Shown here piece after piece: positions 16,030-23,836 of a stretch of 64,000 nt of DNA (its first letter is position 1; each line of letters starts with the position of its first letter). Source of the stretch: Bordetella sp. BOR01 (GTDB lineage Bacteria; Pseudomonadota; Gammaproteobacteria; Burkholderiales; Burkholderiaceae_B); contig NZ_JAHUWT010000004.1 of assembly GCF_019218885.1 (NCBI RefSeq), positions 1-64,000 on the forward strand, in the 5' to 3' direction. The translations under genes and the position numbers were made by a program. The notes under the pieces are model-generated. The model worked only from the letters and a program-made list of their open reading frames with translations, was not told the origin of the DNA and made no database searches.

Positions 16030-16796
16030 GCGCAAGCATCCGCCTGAACAATCTATGCAAACGCTATGGCGAACTTGAAGTGCTGCGTGGCATCAGCCTG
16101 GAGATTCCTGCGGGCCAGACCGTATCCATCATCGGCCCTTCGGGGTCGGGCAAGTCGACGTTGCTGCGCTTGTTGATGACGCTGGACCGGCCCACCAGCG
16201 GCGAGATCCTGATCGACGACGAATCGATGTGGGTCGACGCGCAAGGCCGCAGCATGGGGCCGAATTCGGCGCACGTGCGGCGCGTGCGCGGCAAGATCGG
16301 CATGGTCTTCCAGCACTTCAATCTGTTTCCGCACAAGACCGCGCTGGGCAATGTCATGGAAGCCCCCATGTACGTGGGCGGCGTACCGCGCGACGAGGCA
16401 TCGCAACGCGCGCGCGAATACCTGGAACTGGTGGGCCTGGATGACAAGCTGGACACCTACCCGGCGCAGTTGTCCGGCGGCCAGAAACAGCGTGTGGGCA
16501 TTGCGCGCGCGCTGGCCATGCATCCCGAGATCATGTTGTTCGACGAAGTGACTTCGGCGCTGGACCCGGAGCTGGTGGGCGGGATCTTGCAGATCCTGCG
16601 CGACCTGGCGGCCAAGCGCACCATGACCATGATCATCGTGACCCACCAGATGGGCTTTGCCGAGCGCAGCTCGGACCGCACCTTGTTCTTCGACCAGGGC
16701 AATGTCGTCGAAGATGCGGAATCGAGTGTGCTGTTTTCCCGCCCGCGCGAAGAACGCACGCAGCAGTTCCTGCAGTCGGTCATCGAAGCCGTATAA
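16026..16796 (+). CDS. amino acid ABC transporter ATP-binding protein (EhuA-like)
   Basis: A 256-residue ABC ATPase of the polar amino acid class. Walker A is GPSGSGKST at about residue 38, the Q-loop is MVFQHFNLFPH, the signature is LSGGQKQRVGIARAL, Walker B is IMLFDEVTSALDPE and the H-loop is IVTHQMGFA. ATG 16026 overlaps the permease stop. A GC-rich hairpin follows (CCGGGCC-agc-GGCCCGG, 16807-16823) at the boundary with the converging dUTPase gene. It energises uptake through the two preceding permeases. Confidence 0.95.
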   Translation: MSASIRLNNLCKRYGELEVLRGISLEIPAGQTVSIIGPSGSGKSTLLRLLMTLDRPTSGEILIDDESMWVDAQGRSMGPNSAHVRRVRGKIGMVFQHFNLFPHKTALGNVMEAPMYVGGVPRDEASQRAREYLELVGLDDKLDTYPAQLSGGQKQRVGIARALAMHPEIMLFDEVTSALDPELVGGILQILRDLAAKRTMTMIIVTHQMGFAERSSDRTLFFDQGNVVEDAESSVLFSRPREERTQQFLQSVIEAV

Positions 16797-16806
16797 GGCC
16801 GGGCTG

Positions 16807-16823
16807 CCGGGCCAGCGGCCCGG
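16807..16823. other. GC hairpin between convergent genes
   Basis: CCGGGCC-agc-GGCCCGG perfect inverted repeat in the 33-base gap between the ABC ATPase stop and the dUTPase stop. It has no T-tract, so it is a weak terminator at best. Confidence 0.5.
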
Positions 16824-16829
16824 CGCCGT

Positions 16830-17504
16830 TCAGCGCACTTGCGCGTAGGCTTGCTGCAGGCCTGCGTGCAGGGCTTCGGCGAAATCCGGGCGGGCAGGGT
16901 CCAGGCCCGACATCAGGCGCGCCAGCACGACGTTGTCTTCTTCGCCTTGCCAGATTTTCACGTACGTGCCGGCCTTGTAGCCGTTTTCCTGGCGGAAGAT
17001 GTTCAGTACGTTCTTGGATACATACTGCGTGAATGCGTCATTCCATGACAGCTCGCAGCGTGCCATGGTGTGTTCCAGCGTCTTGTAGCTGGCACGGCCG
17101 CATACCGCCAGCCCACCGATCAATTCCAGCAGTTGCGGTACATCGAGTTCGTTCAGGCGGTAGGTGTTGCCGTCCAGCGCGATGGCATCCGGCGAGGCCA
17201 GGTCGGCCACCAGCAGCAGCGCCGCATCGTCGGCCGACCCGCCGGCCGACACCAGCGTATGCGACAGATAGAAGTGCAGGATATCGACCAGTTCCATCTG
17301 TACCTGGGGCAGGTCGATGGTCTGTTTCTTCCACCATTTCCAGCCGTGGTGTTCGAGTGCTTCGGCCGATTCGACGAACGCGGCGCGCAGGAAGCGCGCC
17401 CCGCCGCTGATCCACTGAGGATTGATGATGCTGTTGAGGCGGTCCTGCAATTTCAGCATGGTTGCCGCCTGGGCTTCGGTCAATCCGGCCGGGGTGTCGC
17501 TCAC
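16830..17504 (-). CDS. dUTP diphosphatase, all-alpha (dUTPase_2/MazG-like) type
   Basis: Hydrolyses dUTP to dUMP and pyrophosphate, keeping uracil out of DNA and feeding thymidylate synthesis. The 224-residue helical protein has the metal-binding acidic residues of the all-alpha NTP pyrophosphohydrolases: the helix ESAEALEHHGWKWWKK and the later MELVDILHFYLS. It is unrelated to the trimeric beta-barrel Dut. Start: GTG 17504 has a GGAG six bases upstream; an ATG at 17561 would add 19 residues covering that ribosome site. The neighbouring hypothetical gene is on the same strand, 78 bases upstream. Confidence 0.85.
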   Translation of the reverse strand: MSDTPAGLTEAQAATMLKLQDRLNSIINPQWISGGARFLRAAFVESAEALEHHGWKWWKKQTIDLPQVQMELVDILHFYLSHTLVSAGGSADDAALLLVADLASPDAIALDGNTYRLNELDVPQLLELIGGLAVCGRASYKTLEHTMARCELSWNDAFTQYVSKNVLNIFRQENGYKAGTYVKIWQGEEDNVVLARLMSGLDPARPDFAEALHAGLQQAYAQVR

Positions 17505-17582
17505 GTTTGCTCCGCAATATCTATAGGCGTGGCCGCCATGGGCCGGAAATGTTAGCACCAAGCGGGCAAGCCCGCCGTTGGC

Positions 17583-18074
17583 TCAGGTTCGGTGCTTCTT
17601 GCCGCCGGGCAGGGTGGACAGGGGCGGCAGCTTGGCCAGCGGGGCACGCTGCGCCGCGCGCAAGCGGCTGCCACCCTTGAAGAGCATGAAAGCGCAGACC
17701 GCCAGGAAGACCACCGGTATCAGGTCGTCGACCTCGATGGGGTCGCGGTCCAGGGCTGTCAGCAGCATGCCCACGGCGTGCCACAGGGCGAACACGCCGG
17801 CGATGGTCAGGCCCAGGGCAATGCGGCGCTGGCCGGTACGTGCGGCCAGCGTGGCGTTCGCCGGCGCAGCGTCGGAGGCCGTACCGCCAGATGTAGCCGG
17901 CACGGGGGCAGGGTTGGGTGACGGCAGGATATCGGCCGGTAGGGTGGCGCCACGCCGGGATGCGCGCCCCTCGCGGCGTTGCACCTGCCCAGGAGTGGCA
18001 ATGCCCGCCTGGCGGTTCAGCATGTCGATGTAGCGCACGAAATCACCGTCTTTGGGTTCGCCATCGATGGCCAT
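17583..18074 (-). CDS. hypothetical membrane protein
   Basis: A 163-residue protein of unknown family. Residues 1-80 are hydrophilic with a Pro/Ala-rich linker. Two membrane segments follow at about 85-107 (IALGLTIAGVFALWHAVGMLL) and 117-134 (VVFLAVCAFMLF), then a basic Pro-rich tail ending GGKKHRT. Start at ATG 18074 is supported by AGGAC upstream. It lies before the dUTPase gene on the same strand, possibly co-transcribed, and is divergent from the YdjM-like gene. Confidence 0.75.
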   Translation of the reverse strand: MAIDGEPKDGDFVRYIDMLNRQAGIATPGQVQRREGRASRRGATLPADILPSPNPAPVPATSGGTASDAAPANATLAARTGQRRIALGLTIAGVFALWHAVGMLLTALDRDPIEVDDLIPVVFLAVCAFMLFKGGSRLRAAQRAPLAKLPPLSTLPGGKKHRT

Positions 18075-18197
18075 GGGTCGAGTCCTGTGAAAGCCGGCCG
18101 GACGGCCGATGCGGTATCTTAACGCCTGCCGCCGCGGCGCCATCGGGCGTGGCGCATGGCGCCTTCATCATTGATTGCAGAAAAACGTCTTGACCAC

Positions 18198-19253
18198 ATG
18201 GATTCCCTGACACAAGCGGTGCTGGGCGCAGGCATCCAGGGGGCGTTGCTGGGTCGCTACCAGGGCCGCAAGGCCCTGCTGTACGGCGGCTTGCTGGCCA
18301 CGCTGCCCGACCTGGATGTGCTGATGCGCTATCCCGATCCGGTCTCGCTGATGACCTACCATCGGGGCTTTTCCCATTCGGTATTCGTATTGACCGCCCT
18401 GGCTGCGGTCCTGGCCTGGCTGGTGCGCAAGAAATGGCCGCGTGCTCCCTACAGCGCGGGGCGCTTGTTCCTGACGCTGTTCCTGGTGCTGGTTACGCAT
18501 CCTGTGCTGGATGCCTTCACGGTGTACGGCACGCAGTTGTTCTGGCCGCTGCCGCTCATCCCCGAAAGCTGGTCGGCGGTATATATCATCGATCCGCTAT
18601 TCACCGTGCCGCTGGCGGCCGCGGTGCTCGGTGCGGCGGTGGTTGGCTGCACGCTGCGCACGCGGCGGGTGCTGGCCGCCGTGCTGGTGTTCTGCGCGGC
18701 GTACCTGGGCGTGTCGCTGGCCGGCCGCTGGCATGCCGAGCAGCAGGTCGCCCAGGCCTTGCGCGAGCAGGGCGTGCAAACCACCGCCTTGCTGGCGACT
18801 CCCATGCCATTGAATACCTTGCTGTGGCGCGCGATCGCCAAAGATGGCGAAGGACACTATTACGAGGCCGTCAGCGGCTGGTTCGACCGCGATCCGCCCG
18901 AAATGCTGCGCCTGCCGCTGCACCTGCCGCAAGCCGATGCGCTGAAAGGCGTGGCGCTGCACGAACGGCTGCGCTGGTTCACCAACGACTGGCTGCGCTA
19001 CGACGCGCTCGATGACACGCTGGTCGTCACGGACTTGCGCATGGGGGTGGCTGGCTACTATACGTTCCGTTTCGTGATGGCCGAGCGCGACGCAGATGGC
19101 ATATGGCACGCCGTGACGCCGCGCCGCTGGCCCAGCGGGCGCGGCGGCTGGCCGCAGATGCAGTTGCTGCTGGCGCGCATATTCAACAGTGGCACACCCT
19201 TGCCGCTGGCCGATTGGGCCGAGTACGCCACCCAATTCCGCGCGGTGCCCTAG
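18198..19253 (+). CDS. YdjM/DUF457-family membrane-bound metal-dependent hydrolase
   Basis: A 351-residue inner-membrane protein of the family containing E. coli YdjM. It begins MDSLTQAVLGAGIQ and has the family's metal-ligand-like residues in ATLPDLDVL, YHRGFSHS and THPVLDAFT. At least four hydrophobic segments span about residues 20-180, followed by a soluble C-terminal domain of about 150 residues. Its reaction is not established; the hydrolase label rests on fold resemblance. ATG 18198 matches the family N-terminus; an upstream frame from 18156 adds 14 residues without support. Confidence 0.88.
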   Translation: MDSLTQAVLGAGIQGALLGRYQGRKALLYGGLLATLPDLDVLMRYPDPVSLMTYHRGFSHSVFVLTALAAVLAWLVRKKWPRAPYSAGRLFLTLFLVLVTHPVLDAFTVYGTQLFWPLPLIPESWSAVYIIDPLFTVPLAAAVLGAAVVGCTLRTRRVLAAVLVFCAAYLGVSLAGRWHAEQQVAQALREQGVQTTALLATPMPLNTLLWRAIAKDGEGHYYEAVSGWFDRDPPEMLRLPLHLPQADALKGVALHERLRWFTNDWLRYDALDDTLVVTDLRMGVAGYYTFRFVMAERDADGIWHAVTPRRWPSGRGGWPQMQLLLARIFNSGTPLPLADWAEYATQFRAVP

Positions 19254-19272
19254 CAGTGTGCGGCCGGCGCTG

Positions 19273-19731
19273 TTATAGCCGGATGCCGGGTTCGTGCTTG
19301 ACGGTCTGCATCACGATATGGGTGTAGAACGCCTGCACGTTGTCATCTTGTTCGAACAACCGTTCGGCCAGCGCCAGGTAATCGTCCATGTCGCGCATAT
19401 GGACGATCAGTACGCAACAGACGTCGCCGGTGACCAGGTAGCACTGTGTGATGGCGGCCTCGCCCCGCACACGAGCCATGAATTCCTGGCGGTGGGCCGC
19501 CCCGTGGCGGGCGAATTCTACGGTGACGATGGCCGACAAGCCGTGCGCGACCTGTGCCGGATCGACCACCGCTACGATGCGGCGGATGACGCCCTGTTTT
19601 TTCAGGCGCTCCACGCGCCGCAGGCAAGCCGACGGCGACAGGCCGACACGGCCGGCCAGTGCGGTATTGGACAGGTCGGCATCGCGCTGCAACTGCGTCA
19701 GGATGCGGTGATCCAGGCTATCCAGTTCCAT
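19273..19731 (-). CDS. Lrp/AsnC-family transcriptional regulator
   Basis: A 152-residue DNA-binding regulator. The N-terminal helix-turn-helix covers LDHRILTQLQRDADLSNTALAGRVGLSPSACLRRVERL; a C-terminal RAM/ligand-binding domain includes VTGDVCCVLIVHMRDMDDY. Members sense amino acids and often control an adjacent gene. It is divergent from the transporter-like gene at 19823 across 91 A/T-rich bases, the obvious candidate target. No clear ribosome site precedes the ATG; upstream in-frame starts exist but lack homology. Confidence 0.93.
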   Translation of the reverse strand: MELDSLDHRILTQLQRDADLSNTALAGRVGLSPSACLRRVERLKKQGVIRRIVAVVDPAQVAHGLSAIVTVEFARHGAAHRQEFMARVRGEAAITQCYLVTGDVCCVLIVHMRDMDDYLALAERLFEQDDNVQAFYTHIVMQTVKHEPGIRL

Positions 19732-19822
19732 GGCACAATTTTTGTGTGATAAAACAAAAAAATAGCACAATAAAGCTTGAGTAGAAGCAATAAATGCGTG
19801 CCTATTTCGTGCGGGTCAATCT

Positions 19823-20827
19823 ATGCTGGAGCCTCTGTTTTTTCTGCCCATCACCGGATTGCCCGTGCCTTACCTTCTGAACCTGCTGCGCCGTAGCCGC
19901 CGTTTATTTCTGGTCCTGATCAAAGTCATGGTGCCGGTCATGGTGCTGGTACAGATTGGCCAATGGCTGGGCTGGATCGACGTGCTGGGCCAGGCCATTG
20001 CGCCGGCCATGGCGTTGCTGGACCTGCCGCCCGAGGCAGGCATGATCTGGGTGGCCGGCGTGTGCGTGGGTGTGTACGGCGCCATTGCCGCGTTGATCGG
20101 GCTGGCGCCCCAACTGGATCTCAACGTGGCGCAGCTCAGCGTGCTGTGCGCCATGGTGCTGTTCGCGCATGGCCTGCCGGTCGAACAGGCCATCGTACGG
20201 CGCGCCGGCGCCAGTTTCTGGGCCACCGCGGCCCTGCGCCTGGGGGCCGCTGTGTTGTATGGCGCGGCGGTAGCCTGGGCCTGCCGCTGGGGCGGCTGGC
20301 TGCAGCAGCCGGTGTCGCTGGGGTGGCTGCAGGGGTCGGCGCTGGCGGCCGATACGCAAGCCGGCGGCTTGGCAGGCTGGTTGCGCGGAACCGCCATATC
20401 GCTGGTATTCACCTACGGCGTGATCGTGGCCCTGCTGGTGCTCCTGGACGTGTTCGAGCGCACCGGCCTGACGCGTGCCATTACTGCCCTGTTGATGCCC
20501 TTGCTGCGCCTGTCCGGGCTGGACGCCCGCGTGGCGCCGGTCACTACCGTGGGCGTATTGCTGGGTTTGAGCTACGGCGGAGCGCTCATCATCGAAGAGG
20601 CCGACAAGAATCAACTGCCGGCCCGTACGCGATTCCTTGCACTGGCCTGGATATCCCTGTCGCATTCGTTGATCGAAGACACTGCGCTGTTGCTGACATT
20701 GGGCGCGGATATCTGGGTCATCCTGGTGGGGCGCATTGCCCTGACGCTGGCGGTGGTGGCGTTCCTGGCACGGCTGATCAAGGGCGACGGCACGGCCCAG
20801 GCGCGGCTCAGCCCGGCGGCGAATTAG
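19823..20827 (+). CDS. nucleoside-recognition (Gate) domain membrane protein
   Basis: A 334-residue inner-membrane protein with about eight hydrophobic helices and two Gate-like repeats. The family includes SpmA/SpmB and the FeoB and nucleoside-transporter gate segments. Conserved-looking pieces are PPEAGMIWVAGVCVGVYGA in the first half and TTVGVLLGLSYGGALI with ISLSHSLIEDTALL in the second. Transported substrate is unknown. It is divergent from an AsnC-type regulator that may control it. Its 3' end overlaps the converging DUF418 gene by 20 bases. Confidence 0.82.
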   Translation: MLEPLFFLPITGLPVPYLLNLLRRSRRLFLVLIKVMVPVMVLVQIGQWLGWIDVLGQAIAPAMALLDLPPEAGMIWVAGVCVGVYGAIAALIGLAPQLDLNVAQLSVLCAMVLFAHGLPVEQAIVRRAGASFWATAALRLGAAVLYGAAVAWACRWGGWLQQPVSLGWLQGSALAADTQAGGLAGWLRGTAISLVFTYGVIVALLVLLDVFERTGLTRAITALLMPLLRLSGLDARVAPVTTVGVLLGLSYGGALIIEEADKNQLPARTRFLALAWISLSHSLIEDTALLLTLGADIWVILVGRIALTLAVVAFLARLIKGDGTAQARLSPAAN

Positions 20828-22034
20828 GGGCGGAGGTGCGCCAGGCAGGCCACTGCAGGTAGGTCAGGGCGCGCAGCGCCCATTCCACCGGCCCGTAACG
20901 GTGACGCCGCAGCCAGGCCGCCGATAGTGCCAGCTGCGCGGCATATAGCATGGCCGCGATCGCCAGTACCGCCAAGGGTGATAGCTGGCCCATCAGCCGC
21001 CCTCCGTAGGCCTTGAAGACAATCGCGCAAACCAGCGACTGCAGCAAGTAATTGCTGAGTGCCATCCGGCCGGCCGGCGCCAGTGCGGCGCCCAGCGCTG
21101 CTGCGCGGCCAGTCTGCAGGGCCAGCAGCAGCGCCGCTGCATAGGCCGCCGTCAGGAACGGGGCAGTCAACAAGCCGATACCCAGGCCCAGCACAGACAG
21201 GTCCAGGGCCATGGGCAGCAGCGACAGCGTGGCGTACAAGCCGGCGCCGGCCATGCCCACGGGCAGGCCGATCCACACAAGACGACGCAGCAGGCCAGCA
21301 TGGGCGGTCGTGTCGGCCAAGGCGCAATGGCGTCCCGCCGCCAGCCCGACCAGGAACATGGCCAGCGCACAGGGGCCCTGGACCGTCAGCAAGGCGAACA
21401 ACATGGTGGTGCGCAATTCCAGGCTGTGCTGGGCGATCGTGGTGGCGATGGTGCCGCGGTAGGCCGCCAAGGCGGCGGCGATCTCGGCGTGTTGCCATGC
21501 CGTACCCGCGGCATCTGCCGTATCGGTGGGCGTCATGGCCACCAACAGCCCCAGCAGCAGCCAGGCGCCCGCGCAGGCCAGGACCAGCAGCACGGCTCGT
21601 CGCAGCGCGCGACGCGCAGCCAGGTCGCGCCACCGCAGCAACACCAGGCCCAGCACCGCATAGGTCAACAGTATGTCGCCCTGGAACAGCAGCAGGCCGT
21701 GCAGCAGGCCCAGCACCGCCAGGCCTGCCACGCGACGGCCGAAGCGCGGCACGAAAGCCGCCTGGGCCCGTTCGGCGGCCGCCATCTGCAGGGTAAAGCT
21801 GTAGCCGAACAGGAAAGAGAACAGCAGGTAGAACTTGGTCTCGAACAGGAAGGCCACCAGCCAGCGCACGGCGTGGTCCAGTGGCCGGTCGAACACCGGA
21901 TCGGTCAGGCTGCTGCCGTAATAGGGCGAGGCGAAAACGCCAATATTGACGACCAGGATGCCCAGCAGCGCAAAGCCGCGCAGCGCATCGACATCATGCA
22001 GGCGCCGGGCGTCGGTGGCCGGTATGCCTGGCAT
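20808..22034 (-). CDS. DUF418 (YeiB-like) membrane protein
   Basis: A 408-residue multi-pass inner-membrane protein. The N-terminal motif VDALRGFALLGILVVNI and the FLFGYSFTLQ and LLHGLLLFQGDILLTYAVLGL segments mark the YeiB family. The C-terminal DUF418 region includes GRMALSNYLLQSLVC and RYGPVEWALRALTY. About ten hydrophobic helices are visible. Biochemical function is unknown; the fold relates to membrane acyltransferases. The ATG at 22034 lies 14 bases after the coaBC stop, so it is likely the last gene of a coaBC-led unit. Confidence 0.9.
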   Translation of the reverse strand: MPGIPATDARRLHDVDALRGFALLGILVVNIGVFASPYYGSSLTDPVFDRPLDHAVRWLVAFLFETKFYLLFSFLFGYSFTLQMAAAERAQAAFVPRFGRRVAGLAVLGLLHGLLLFQGDILLTYAVLGLVLLRWRDLAARRALRRAVLLVLACAGAWLLLGLLVAMTPTDTADAAGTAWQHAEIAAALAAYRGTIATTIAQHSLELRTTMLFALLTVQGPCALAMFLVGLAAGRHCALADTTAHAGLLRRLVWIGLPVGMAGAGLYATLSLLPMALDLSVLGLGIGLLTAPFLTAAYAAALLLALQTGRAAALGAALAPAGRMALSNYLLQSLVCAIVFKAYGGRLMGQLSPLAVLAIAAMLYAAQLALSAAWLRRHRYGPVEWALRALTYLQWPAWRTSAPNSPPG

Positions 22035-22048
22035 GGGTCCGGGCGCCG

Positions 22049-23251
22049 TCAGGGCGGCGTGGGCAGGCGCGCTGCGATTTCGGCAATCAGCCGGCGCGCC
22101 GCATCCAGCTTGGAGCCCGACGGCAGCGGATGCGTGCCGCCGGCATCGAACAGCACCAGTTCGGTGGTATCGGCATCCATGACTTTGTGCGCCAGGTTGC
22201 CCACCAGCAGCGGAATACCCTTGCGCAGCCGCTTGGCTTCGGCATGCTCGGCCAGCTTTTCGGTTTCGGCCGCAAAGCCGACGCACCAGGGGCCATGGGA
22301 CAGTTTGGCGACTTCGGCCAGGATGTCGGGATTGGGCTCGAATTCGAGCACGGGTGCGCCACCGCCTTCGGTGGTTTTCTTCAGCTTCTGGGTGCTGACG
22401 TTCTTGACGCGCCAATCGGCCACGGCGGCCACGGCGATGAAAACGTCGGCGTCGTGGGCATTGGCCATGACCGCGTCGTACATCTGCCGCGCGGTGGTGA
22501 CGGACAGGGCGGTGACCCCGCGCGGCATGGACAGCGCCGTGGCGCCTGTCACCAGCGTGACGCGGGCGCCGGCCTCGCGCGCCGCGCGCGCCAATGCGTA
22601 GCCCGTCTTGCCAGACGAGCGGTTGCTCAGTACCCGCACCGGATCGACCGGCTCGGATGTCGGGCCCGCGGTCAGCAGCACGTGGCGGCCGGCCAGCACC
22701 TTCGGCTGGAAGAACGCGATCAAGTCAGTAAGCAACTCGTGCGCTTCCAGCATGCGGCCGTCGCCGGTTTCGCCGCATGCCTGTTCCCCGGATGCCGGAC
22801 CGAGCACGGATATGCCATCGGCGCGCAACTGCGCCACATTGCGCTGGGTGGCGGGGTTGGCCCACATTTCCCGGTTCATGGCGGGCGCCACCAGCAACGG
22901 ACAGGCACGCGCCAGGCACAGCGTGGACAGCAGGTCGTCAGACAGGCCATGCACCAGCTTGGCCATGAAGTCGGCGCTGGCGGGGGCCACCAGCACGGCA
23001 TCGGCACCACGGGTCAGTTCGATGTGGGCCATGTTGTTGTCGATGCGCGCATCCCAGGCATTGACATACACCGGGCGGCCGGACAAGGCCTGCATGGTGA
23101 CAGGCGTGATGAAATGGGTGGCGGCTTCGGTCATGACGACATCGACCACGGCGCCCTGTTCGGTAAGGCGTCGTACCAGCTCGGCAATCTTGTAGCAGGC
23201 GATACCGCCGGTCAGGCCGAGGACAATGCGTTTGCGGGCAAGATCGAGCAT
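22049..23251 (-). CDS. coaBC: bifunctional phosphopantothenoylcysteine decarboxylase/phosphopantothenate-cysteine ligase
   Basis: Catalyses two consecutive steps of coenzyme A synthesis. The N-terminal CoaC flavoprotein domain (about 1-190) has GGIACYKIAELVRRL, the active-site His in NMAHIELTRGADAVLVAPAS, MNREMW, and the catalytic Cys in GEQACGETGDGRM. The C-terminal CoaB ligase domain has TAGPTSEPVDPVRVLSNRSSG and ADWRVKN with KLKK. Length 400 matches E. coli Dfp. It is encoded 56 bases downstream of lspA on the same strand, within the ribF-ileS-lspA-coaBC series. Confidence 0.97.
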   Translation of the reverse strand: MLDLARKRIVLGLTGGIACYKIAELVRRLTEQGAVVDVVMTEAATHFITPVTMQALSGRPVYVNAWDARIDNNMAHIELTRGADAVLVAPASADFMAKLVHGLSDDLLSTLCLARACPLLVAPAMNREMWANPATQRNVAQLRADGISVLGPASGEQACGETGDGRMLEAHELLTDLIAFFQPKVLAGRHVLLTAGPTSEPVDPVRVLSNRSSGKTGYALARAAREAGARVTLVTGATALSMPRGVTALSVTTARQMYDAVMANAHDADVFIAVAAVADWRVKNVSTQKLKKTTEGGGAPVLEFEPNPDILAEVAKLSHGPWCVGFAAETEKLAEHAEAKRLRKGIPLLVGNLAHKVMDADTTELVLFDAGGTHPLPSGSKLDAARRLIAEIAARLPTPP

Positions 23252-23307
23252 GGTGGGCCAGCGCGCGGGGCGCCGTCAGTCGAGGCGGTGGATGGAATAT
23301 GACAATT

Positions 23308-23832
23308 CTAAGCGCTACGCGCTTTGCGGGCGCGTAGCAGCTCGTCCAGCACCAGCAATATGGCGCCGCACGTGATGCTGGCATCGGCCAGGTTGAAGGC
23401 AGGGAAGTACCAGTCGTTCCAGTAGAACAGCAGGAAATCGATGACGTGGCCGTATGCCACGCGGTCGATCACATTGCCCAGGGCGCCGCCCAGGATCAGG
23501 GTCAGCGCCAGGCTGAAGCGCGTCTGCCCATCGTGGCGGCGCAGCAGCCAGACAATGACCACGGCCGCCACGATGCCCAGCGCAGTAAAGAACCAGCGTT
23601 GCCAGCCCGCTTCCGAGGCCAGGAAGCTGAAGGCCGCGCCGCGGTTGTACATCAGCGTGAAATCGAACACCGGCAGTACATTGACGCGCTGGCCGTAGTC
23701 GAAGGCGGCGTCGAAATACAGTTTGGTGATCTGGTCCAGGACGATCAGCAATGCGGCCAGGGCCAGCCAGCGCCCGATGCGAGGCGCACGGCCCGTTGCG
23801 GTGGTGGCATTTCCGGCGGAAGCGGCTGCCAT
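23308..23832 (-). CDS. lspA: prolipoprotein signal peptidase (signal peptidase II)
   Basis: Inner-membrane aspartyl protease that removes signal peptides from diacylated prolipoproteins. The 174-residue protein has four membrane helices and the conserved blocks DQITKLYF, NRGAAFSFL, NVIDRVAYGHVIDF (catalytic Asp) and FNLADASI (second catalytic Asp). The start at 23832 was chosen because it lies just past the ileS stop; the longer frame would overlap ileS by 32 bases. The order ribF-ileS-lspA is widely conserved. Confidence 0.97.
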   Translation of the reverse strand: MAAASAGNATTATGRAPRIGRWLALAALLIVLDQITKLYFDAAFDYGQRVNVLPVFDFTLMYNRGAAFSFLASEAGWQRWFFTALGIVAAVVIVWLLRRHDGQTRFSLALTLILGGALGNVIDRVAYGHVIDFLLFYWNDWYFPAFNLADASITCGAILLVLDELLRARKARSA

Positions 23833-23836
23833 GGTG

